A stretch of 64,000 nt of DNA, taken from assembly GCA_036262075.1 (NCBI GenBank), contig DATAJO010000001.1:15286-79285 (forward strand), read 5' to 3'. Origin of the DNA: JACDBZ01 sp036262075. Lineage in GTDB: Bacteria; Chloroflexota; Limnocylindria; QHBO01. A program made the position numbers and the translations under genes. How positions within the stretch are numbered: the first letter of the stretch is position 1; every line of letters starts with the position of its first letter. A model generated the notes under the pieces. That model had not been told where the DNA came from. It did not search any database and worked only from the letters and a program-made list of their open reading frames with translations. Positions 58,484 through 64,000 of the stretch are shown in pieces.

Positions 58484-60011
58484 CCTCCGATGCGTCCCCT
58501 CCGACACGATGGGGGACGGTGACGATGATACGGGTCCCGGCGCCGGGAGCACTGTCCACCTCGAACGTGCCGCTCGCCGCGCGCATGCGCGCAGCCATGT
58601 TCGCCAGGCCATGGTGCCCGCCGCCGGGGTCGGCGGACGCGTCGAAGCCGATGCCGTCGTCACCGATCTCCAGTCGCCAGCGCACCCTCGCATCCTCCGT
58701 CAGCCGGACCGATGCGTGCGTGGCCCGCGCGTGGCGCGCGACGTTGCTCAGCGCCTCGCGAGTCACGGCCAGCAGCTCGGCCACCGTCTCGATCGGCAGG
58801 TCCGCGTTCCGGCCGCGCTCGTCGACATCGAGCGTGACCTCGACGCCGGCGTTGCGGCGCAGCTCGGCGGCGAGCTGGGCAAGGCCGTCGGCCAGGCCGC
58901 CGTTCTCGAGGAGCACCGGGCGCAGGCCGAAGATGAAATTGCGGATGTCGCGGATGACGCCGTTGAGCGCGTCGATCGCCTCGTCGACCCGCTGCCGCGC
59001 GCCGTCGGGGTCGCCGCCGACCAGCTCGACCGCCTCGTCGAGGGCCAGCGTCTGGGCGTAGATGGCCTGGATGACACTGTCGTGGAGGTCGCGGCTGATC
59101 CGCTCACGCTCGTCGACCACCGCCAGCCGGCGCACCTGGTCGTGGAGCCGGGCGTTCTCGATGGCGATGCCGGCATGGTGGGCGAAGATCTCGACCTTCT
59201 CCTGGTCGTCCTCGCTGAACTCGGTGGCGCCGATCTTCTCGGTGAGGTAGAGGCGCCCGACCGGCGTGCCGCGGGACAGGACCGGCGTGCCGAGGAAGGA
59301 ATGCATCTCCGGGTGCCCGGGCGGGAACCCGTAGCGCTGCGGATGGGCGGCGATGTCCCGGATCCGGTACGTGCGGTTCTCGCGGATGATCAGGCCGAGC
59401 AGCCCGTGGCCGCGCGGCAGGTGCGGGATGCGGGCACGCTCGGCCTCGCTGATGCCGCTGGTGATGAAGCGCTCGATGCGTCCCTCGTCGTCGACGATGC
59501 CGAGCGCCGCGTAGCGGGCGTCGACGAGGTCGCGCACCCGGTCGGTGATGAGCTGGAGCACCCGGTCGAGGTCGAGCACGCCGCCGATGCCACGCACCGC
59601 CGCGTCGAGCGCCGCCACCTGCCGGCGGCTGCGGTCGGCGGCCATCGCCGATTGCGTGGCGCGCACGGCGAGCTCGAGGGCGTGAGCCATGGTTTCGGTG
59701 GCCTCCGGGTCGCCGGACAGCCAGATCGATCCGAGCGGCGCCGCATCGGGCGTCGGGCGCAGCAGGAATTCGGTCCCGGTGCCGTCCTCGTTGCCGAGCG
59801 GGAGATCGAGGTCGGGGAGCGGGGGAGCGCTGAGCCGCAGCCGGACCGGCGCGATGCCCATGCCGGCCGCCATGTCGGCGACGGCACGACCCACGGCGTC
59901 GCCGGCCCCGGACGAGGGCTCGAGGCGCCAGCGCTCGAGCGCGTCGATGACGGGCGGCAGCGGCAGCCGGCCGCGGATCACGGCTGGCTCGCGCTGCTCG
60001 GGCGGCGTCAT
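58476..60011 (-). CDS. GAF-domain sensor histidine kinase, DevS-like
   Basis: A 511-residue soluble kinase. Residues ~1-125 are a poorly conserved N-terminal domain. A GAF domain (~133-290) contains HPQRYGFPPGHPEMHSFLG, with His223 and His233 in the positions of DevS His139 and the heme-ligand His149 (GFPPxHP). Then comes HisKA_3 with phosphoacceptor His310 (ERISRDLHDSVIQ), and HATPase with GDDGIGF and HHGLANMAARM. DevS/DosT have two GAF domains; only one is clear here. Co-expressed with the regulator (8-bp overlap). A heme-based O2/NO/CO sensor is inferred. Confidence 0.9.
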   Translation of the reverse strand: MTPPEQREPAVIRGRLPLPPVIDALERWRLEPSSGAGDAVGRAVADMAAGMGIAPVRLRLSAPPLPDLDLPLGNEDGTGTEFLLRPTPDAAPLGSIWLSGDPEATETMAHALELAVRATQSAMAADRSRRQVAALDAAVRGIGGVLDLDRVLQLITDRVRDLVDARYAALGIVDDEGRIERFITSGISEAERARIPHLPRGHGLLGLIIRENRTYRIRDIAAHPQRYGFPPGHPEMHSFLGTPVLSRGTPVGRLYLTEKIGATEFSEDDQEKVEIFAHHAGIAIENARLHDQVRRLAVVDERERISRDLHDSVIQAIYAQTLALDEAVELVGGDPDGARQRVDEAIDALNGVIRDIRNFIFGLRPVLLENGGLADGLAQLAAELRRNAGVEVTLDVDERGRNADLPIETVAELLAVTREALSNVARHARATHASVRLTEDARVRWRLEIGDDGIGFDASADPGGGHHGLANMAARMRAASGTFEVDSAPGAGTRIIVTVPHRVGGDASEDG

Positions 60012-60065
60012 GGCGCGAGCCTACTCCGGCCCTCCGGCCGCCGCCACGACGTGTGACAAACGGCA

Positions 60066-60132
60066 CGGTCCACCGGGGGATGTGGACCGCCGATAGGGTC
60101 CACCTGGCTCGTGTGACGGGGACCCCCGGACC
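60066..60132. promoter_or_regulatory. Three DevR-like boxes with alternating GGTCCAC heptamers
   Basis: CGGTCCAC (60066-60073) and GTGGACCG (60082-60089) are a perfect 8-bp inverted repeat; GGTCCAC returns at 60097. The heptamers start at 60067, 60082 and 60097, exactly 15 bp apart. Read as 14-mers, boxes start at 60075 (9 of 14), 60097 (10 of 14) and 60119 (GGGACCCCCGGACC, 10 of 14), each 22 bp apart. They lie between the sensor start (60011) and the gene at 60202, 70 bp from the latter's ATG. Confidence 0.65.
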
Positions 60133-60201
60133 CCGATTCTGATCGCGGACTGATCAATCAACCAACCAATCAACACCACGACATGTGGAGGGTCCGAACA
60201 A

Positions 60202-60885
60202 ATGATCAAGCGCATTCGCGGCCTGGGCTTCGTCCTCGCCGTGATCGGCCTGGCGTTCATCGCCGCCGGGGGCTTCGCCTTCCTGAAGGTCCAGGAGGGT
60301 GCGACCTCGCTGCAGAAGTTCAGCGACGCGCAGGGCGTCACGCTCAGCTACAACGAGGACGGCCAGCTCGTCGACCGGGGTGAGCCCGCCGACGAGATCA
60401 TGGCGCTCCTGACCGACGAGTGGGGCTACCCGGTCGTCCAGGGCGAGCTCGATCCCAACGATCCGATCGTCAACACGGCCAGCGAGTACATGTTCCAGAT
60501 GGCGACGATCGCCTACCACACGCTCCACGCCACCACGACGGTCGTGCTCCCCGAGGACGTCGAGTACGACGGCCAGGTGTTCAAGGCCGGCGAGTACGAG
60601 TTCGTCAACGATGGGCGCTACTGGACCGACTTCGACCGCCAGCATCCGATCGAGGGCAAGGCTCGCGAGCAGATCTGGACCGGGACGGCACACGCGCTCA
60701 TCGGTGAGCTGGGGGTCGGCACGGTGACCGCGCAGGCGCTCCAGCTCGGCCTGGCGCTCGCGGGGCTGTTCGCCGGAATCGGCGGCACGCTGGTCCTGAC
60801 CGGCGCCGGCCTCGCGTGGGCCACCCGCGCCGAGACGGCCGAGGCTCCCGCCTTCAAGCGGGCCCCGGCAGGAGTCAGCGCCTGA
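60202..60885 (+). CDS. Two-helix membrane protein, unknown
   Basis: A 227-residue protein with a helix at residues 8-28, an extracytoplasmic loop of ~150 residues and a second helix at about 183-209. The loop holds FSDAQGVTLSYNEDGQL and EYMFQMATIAYHTLHATTTV, PEDVEYDGQVFKAGEYEFVN. There are no cysteines and no recognised domain. The ATG follows GGAGGG. A triple box cluster lies directly upstream, so it may be the regulator's most strongly controlled target. Confidence 0.7.
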   Translation: MIKRIRGLGFVLAVIGLAFIAAGGFAFLKVQEGATSLQKFSDAQGVTLSYNEDGQLVDRGEPADEIMALLTDEWGYPVVQGELDPNDPIVNTASEYMFQMATIAYHTLHATTTVVLPEDVEYDGQVFKAGEYEFVNDGRYWTDFDRQHPIEGKAREQIWTGTAHALIGELGVGTVTAQALQLGLALAGLFAGIGGTLVLTGAGLAWATRAETAEAPAFKRAPAGVSA

Positions 60886-60924
60886 CCCCATCCCGGCCGG
60901 CAGGACGCCGGCCCGGCCCAACAC

Positions 60925-61386
60925 TCAGGCCCGCCCCGCATCGGGGCGGGCCTCTTCGTGCCCGCCCGGCTTCACCGAGCCGAGGCGATGCGGGAGGTCC
61001 GCGAACGACACCGATGCGAGCGTGCCGAACACCGCTTCCTGGGCGCGAAAGAAGGCGTCGTGGACGTCACACGGGCCGTCCCGCCGGCACGGTCCGCCGC
61101 GCAGCACGCACGTGCGCCGCCGGCCGTCGCCCTCCACCGCCTCCACGACGTCGAGCAGGCTGATGGCCGATGCGGGCCGCGCGAGCCGGTAGCCGCCGCG
61201 CCGGCCCCGCCGGTTGTCGACCAGCCCGGCCCGGACGAGGTCGCCCATGACCTGGGGCAGGAACGCCTCGGGGATGGCCGTGGCCGCCACGAGCTCCGGG
61301 CCGGACATGAAGCCGTCCGCCTCGCGGGCGAGGACGAGCATCGCCCGCACCGCGTAGTCGCCGCGCCGCGTCAGCTCGATCCGCAT
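60925..61386 (-). CDS. Rrf2-family Fe-S regulator (NsrR-like)
   Basis: A 153-residue winged-helix protein: MRIELTRRGDYAVRAMLVLA, then AIPEAFLPQVMGDLVRAGLV and GRRGGYRLARP (wing). Cys93, Cys100 and Cys106 (CVLRGGPCRRDGPC) are the Fe-S ligands; spacing C-x6-C-x5-C is close to NsrR/IscR (C-x5-C-x5-C). Divergent from copper nitrite reductase with a palindrome between, which fits an NO-sensing repressor. The last codons form half of a strong hairpin. Confidence 0.9.
   Translation of the reverse strand: MRIELTRRGDYAVRAMLVLAREADGFMSGPELVAATAIPEAFLPQVMGDLVRAGLVDNRRGRRGGYRLARPASAISLLDVVEAVEGDGRRRTCVLRGGPCRRDGPCDVHDAFFRAQEAVFGTLASVSFADLPHRLGSVKPGGHEEARPDAGRA
60927..60953. terminator. Strong bidirectional hairpin
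   Basis: AGGCCCGCCCCG, CAT, CGGGGCGGGCCT: a perfect 12-bp stem with a three-base loop. On the plus strand CTTCGTG follows. It lies 42 bp after the stop at 60885 and inside the last codons of the convergent rrf2 gene. Confidence 0.75.
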
Positions 61387-61421
61387 CTCGTCGGCCTCCG
61401 TCCCTTTCGATCGGTCCAAGT

Positions 61422-61440
61422 GTCCCGCCCGCGGCGGGAC
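61422..61440. promoter_or_regulatory. 19-bp palindrome in the rrf2/nirK intergenic region
   Basis: GTCCCGCC, CGC, GGCGGGAC: perfect 8-bp arms. It lies 36-54 bp ahead of rrf2 and 69-87 bp ahead of nirK. An AT-rich stretch (61466-61495), unusual here, follows toward nirK and should contain its promoter. Likely binding site for Rrf2 or another NO/O2 regulator. Confidence 0.55.
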
Positions 61441-61508
61441 CTCCGGCACGTCCGCTTCCTCGCTGGAATCCTTATCAAAGTACTACACATTCTTGCGGGA
61501 GCGGAACC

Positions 61509-62591
61509 ATGCATCGACCAGCGTTCTACATCGGCCTCGCCGCCGGCGGGACCTCGGCCTTCGTGAGCCTCGCGGTCGTGGCGGCCATCGTCGTCAACAC
61601 GATGTGGGCGAACGCGGCCCCGGCCGCCGGCAGCACCCACGATCCGGGAATGAGCCACGATCCGGGGGCGCCGGCGGCGCCCGTCGAGCCGAACCCCGAG
61701 GCGCCGGAGTACGTGCTGCGCGACCCGGCCGCGCCGGAGCTGCCCGAGGGGGACGTCCACGAGATCGAGCTCGTCATGACCGAGCGGCTGATGACCGTGG
61801 CCCCCGGCTACGAGCAGCTGGTCTGGACGTTCGGCGACGAGGTCCCCGGACCGGTCCTGCGCGTCAAGGTTGGGGACCGAGTACGCGTCCGGCTCGTCAA
61901 CCCCGAGACGAACTCGATGCCGCACTCGATCGACTTCCACGCCTCGATGGTGGCGTGGAACGACGAGATGCGCTCGATCAACCCCGGCGAGGAGCTGATC
62001 TACGAGTTCGACGCGAAATACGCCGGCGTGTACATGTACCACTGCGGCACGTCGCCGGCGCTCATGCACATCGCGAACGGCATGTTCGGGATGATCATCG
62101 TCGAGCCCGAGGGCGGCCTGCCGCCGGTCGACCACGAGTACGCGCTCGTGCAGTCGGAGTGGTATCTCGGCGGGCAGCAGCAGACGATCGACATCACCAA
62201 GGCATCGGCCGCGGCGCCTGCCCCGGACTACGTGGTCTGGAACGGCGTGGCCAACCAGTACGCCGACCATCCGATCGAGGTGCCGGTCGGCGAGACCGTC
62301 CGGGTCTTCGTCCTCAACGCCGGGCCGAGCGTCGACTCGAGCTTCCACGTCGTTGGCACGATCTTCCACTCGGTCATCAAGGAGGGCGTCGTCCTCCGCG
62401 AGGGGAATGAGGGAAACTGGGGCTCGCAGGCCGTCGACCTGTCGCCCGCCCAGGGCGCGATCGTCGAGATGCGATTCGACGAGGACGGGCTCTACCCGAT
62501 CGTGACCCACGCCTTCAATTTCGTCGGTCGCGGAGCCCTGGGCCTGTTCAAGGCCGGCGACGGCGGCGTGGCGATGGAGGGTGGACACTGA
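61509..62591 (+). CDS. nirK: Copper-containing nitrite reductase (NirK-type)
   Basis: A 360-residue exported protein with a signal-anchor helix (7-30) and a His/Pro-rich linker. Type 1 copper ligands are His139, Cys179, His187, Met192 (HSIDFHA, YHCGTSPALMHIANGM). Type 2 ligands are His144 and His178, with His334 (IVTHAF) contributed by the second domain; Asp142 is the catalytic Asp. The usual second catalytic His is in a different setting (HVVGTIFH), so the reactive site may differ. It reduces nitrite to NO, or is a related two-domain oxidase. GGGAGCGG precedes the ATG. Confidence 0.85.
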   Translation: MHRPAFYIGLAAGGTSAFVSLAVVAAIVVNTMWANAAPAAGSTHDPGMSHDPGAPAAPVEPNPEAPEYVLRDPAAPELPEGDVHEIELVMTERLMTVAPGYEQLVWTFGDEVPGPVLRVKVGDRVRVRLVNPETNSMPHSIDFHASMVAWNDEMRSINPGEELIYEFDAKYAGVYMYHCGTSPALMHIANGMFGMIIVEPEGGLPPVDHEYALVQSEWYLGGQQQTIDITKASAAAPAPDYVVWNGVANQYADHPIEVPVGETVRVFVLNAGPSVDSSFHVVGTIFHSVIKEGVVLREGNEGNWGSQAVDLSPAQGAIVEMRFDEDGLYPIVTHAFNFVGRGALGLFKAGDGGVAMEGGH

Positions 62592-62605
62592 TCGAGATCG
62601 CACCG

Positions 62606-63856
62606 ATGCCGGGCGGCGGTTCCGCCGCCGCCCGGTCGGCACGCTCCCGCTGGACCGAGCGCCACGTGCTGGCGCTCGGTCTCGGCGTGGCCGGGCTGCT
62701 GCTCGCCGGTGCGGCCGTGGCCGCCGTCTCCGCCGTCCTTCGCGGTGGCTCGCCGTGGGCCGCCATCCACCTCGCCCTCGCCGGCGCCGCCTCGGTCGCC
62801 ATCGGCGCGTTCATGCCGCATTTCGCGATCACGCTCGCCGGCACGCAGCCGCGCGGCTCGCTCGAGCGCACGGCGACGCTGCTCCTGCTGGCGCTCGGCG
62901 CCGCGGCCGTCGTGGCCGGCGTGACTCTCGTCGGCGGGTGGCTCGCCGGCATCGGCTCGGTGGCCATGCTCGCCGGGCTGGTGCTCGTCGCGATCCAGAC
63001 GCTGGCGCCGCTGCGCAACCCGCTCGCGCGCCGCCACCCGGTCGTGACCCTGACGTACGGCGCCGCGCTCGTCGAGCTCGCCGCCGGGATCACGCTCGGC
63101 GGCCTCGGCGCCGTCGGCTACGGTCCGGTCCTCGCGGCCTGGGCCGGGATGCGCGCGGCGCACGCCTGGATCGGGCTGTTCGGCGCCGTGTCGCTCACGA
63201 TCTTCGCCACCCTCGTGTACCTCGCCCCGACCGTCCTCGGCGCGCGGATCCGGCCGACCCCGTGGCTCGTGCTCGGCGTCACCGGCATGCTCGTCGGGCC
63301 GCCGCTGGCCGCCGCCGGCTTCGCGCTCTCCGCGTGGGCGGCGGTCATGGGCGGGATGGTTGTCACCCTCGCGGGCGCGGTCGGCCAGATCGGCTACGTC
63401 ATGGACGCCGCGGCACGCCGCGGCCGGTTCACCTCGGAGCACGACTGGCGACGCGTGGCGGTCGGCCACCTCCTCGCCGGGCCGGCCTGGTTCGCGGCCG
63501 CCGTGGCCGCAGCGCTCGCCGGGATCATCGATACCGATCCCGCGGGATGGTCGATCGGCGTCCTCGCCATCCCGATGATCGGCGGCTGGCTCGCCCAGGA
63601 GCTCATCGGCTCATGGACGCACCTCGCTCCGTCGGTGACGCCCGGCACGCCCGGGATCCACGCCCGTCAGCGCCGGGTGCTGGCGGCCTTCTCCCGGACG
63701 CGGCTCGTGGCCCACAACGCGGGCGTCGGCCTGGCCTGGGCGGGCATCGCCCTCGGTCAGGCCTGGCTGGCGGCGATCGGCCTGGCGCTGCTCGGCGCCA
63801 GCGTCGTCACCGCCGTCGTGACGCTCGGTCGGGCGCTGGCCCTGGCCCGCGCCTGA
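62606..63856 (+). CDS. Polytopic His-containing membrane protein next to nirK
   Basis: A 416-residue protein with about ten to twelve helices. His residues sit in or next to helices (MPHFAITLAG, RAAHAWIGLF, VGHLLAGPAWF, SWTHLAPS, VAHNAGVG), as in heme-copper-like or NnrS-type proteins. The frame starts at 62606, fifteen bases after nirK, and is probably co-transcribed. A role in NO or copper handling is suggested by position, not proved by sequence. Confidence 0.75.
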   Translation: MPGGGSAAARSARSRWTERHVLALGLGVAGLLLAGAAVAAVSAVLRGGSPWAAIHLALAGAASVAIGAFMPHFAITLAGTQPRGSLERTATLLLLALGAAAVVAGVTLVGGWLAGIGSVAMLAGLVLVAIQTLAPLRNPLARRHPVVTLTYGAALVELAAGITLGGLGAVGYGPVLAAWAGMRAAHAWIGLFGAVSLTIFATLVYLAPTVLGARIRPTPWLVLGVTGMLVGPPLAAAGFALSAWAAVMGGMVVTLAGAVGQIGYVMDAAARRGRFTSEHDWRRVAVGHLLAGPAWFAAAVAAALAGIIDTDPAGWSIGVLAIPMIGGWLAQELIGSWTHLAPSVTPGTPGIHARQRRVLAAFSRTRLVAHNAGVGLAWAGIALGQAWLAAIGLALLGASVVTAVVTLGRALALARA

Positions 63857-63870
63857 TCCGGGTCAGGCGC
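63849..63870. terminator. Bidirectional hairpin over two convergent stops
   Basis: GCGCCTGA, TCCGGG, TCAGGCGC: 8-bp perfect stem that contains the TGA of the gene at 62606 and the reversed TGA of the gene at 63863. No T-run. Confidence 0.45.
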
Positions 63871-64000
63871 CGAGCACCTCGCCCACGGTCGACATCGCGC
63901 CCACGAGGTCGACGCCGAGCGGCGCCAGCGCGCGGCCCGCGGCGAGGTAGGGCGACGCGTCGTAGCCGAGCGTCGGCCCCTCGAGCGTATCGGCCGAGGC
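63863..64000 (-). CDS. C-terminal end of an unidentified gene (cut by window edge)
   Basis: The minus strand from the window edge reads in frame for 45 residues, ending PYLAAGRALAPLGVDLVGAM and STVGEVLGA before TGA at 63863. The fragment is too short to identify. It shares a hairpin with the convergent gene. Confidence 0.5.
   Translation of the reverse strand, partial: ASADTLEGPTLGYDASPYLAAGRALAPLGVDLVGAMSTVGEVLGA

Noticed and set aside
58476..60011. Second GAF domain in the sensor kinase
   Set aside because: The N-terminal ~125 residues do not show GAF strands or motifs clear enough to call one.
1..64000. CRISPR arrays, insertion sequences, phage genes or integrase sites
   Set aside because: No regular direct repeats with unique spacers, no transposase motifs and no attachment-site duplications were seen.

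Overview
This is a bacterial chromosome segment of high G+C content (roughly 70 % by eye). It is densely packed, with many 1-4 bp ATGA/TGATG stop-start overlaps and no phage, insertion sequence or CRISPR signature. The gene mix includes two F420-type luciferase-like oxidoreductases, a Corynebacterium-type glycogen synthase, MMPL/TetR, an ArsA-like ATPase, DUF4342, DUF4260, phosphoketolase plus acetate kinase, and a DevS/DevR-like sensor pair. It points to a GC-rich member of Chloroflexota (Limnocylindria-like) or a deep actinobacterial lineage. I cannot decide between these from the sequence alone.

The left half (1-30 kb) is mixed housekeeping and accessory metabolism. It holds a GDPD end, a UMF1-type MFS carrier, a TetR/MMPL divergent pair with two matching operators, a SprT-like protease pair, LLM oxidoreductases, a CoA-transferase, malic enzyme, tRNA-Gly(TCC), an ArsA-like ATPase, an APC permease, an acetamidase/formamidase, a GH15 glucoamylase-like enzyme, a zinc metallopeptidase, an esterase, a four-gene ABC-2 operon, a CopA/YHS copper module, glycogen synthase, a LiaF-like membrane protein, DUF4260 and an amidohydrolase.

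The right half (30-60 kb) reads as one hypoxia/dormancy island. It encodes a split pyruvate:ferredoxin oxidoreductase whose second half is fused to a GltD/NfnB-like flavoprotein. It also encodes a zinc alcohol dehydrogenase, ApbE, two flavodoxins, phosphoketolase, acetate kinase, an acetyl-CoA hydrolase/transferase, three CBS proteins, a double-domain universal stress protein, a GNAT protein, a Ca2+-type P-ATPase, a cupredoxin-fused multicopper oxidase, several small membrane proteins and finally a DevS/DevR-like two-component pair. In the intergenic regions of this half I find a recurrent 14-bp near-palindrome, GGGCCATYCGGCCC and variants. It usually occurs as two copies 22-23 bp apart, 36-115 bp ahead of start codons, at about a dozen sites. 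The regulator has the KTVKN recognition helix of mycobacterial DosR, and its sensor keeps the GFPPxHP histidine motif of heme-binding DevS GAF domains. I infer a DosR-like regulon that controls fermentation, electron transfer and stress genes.

The last 4 kb holds a divergent Rrf2 regulator and copper nitrite reductase pair around a 19-bp perfect palindrome, then a His-rich polytopic membrane protein and the end of an unidentified gene.
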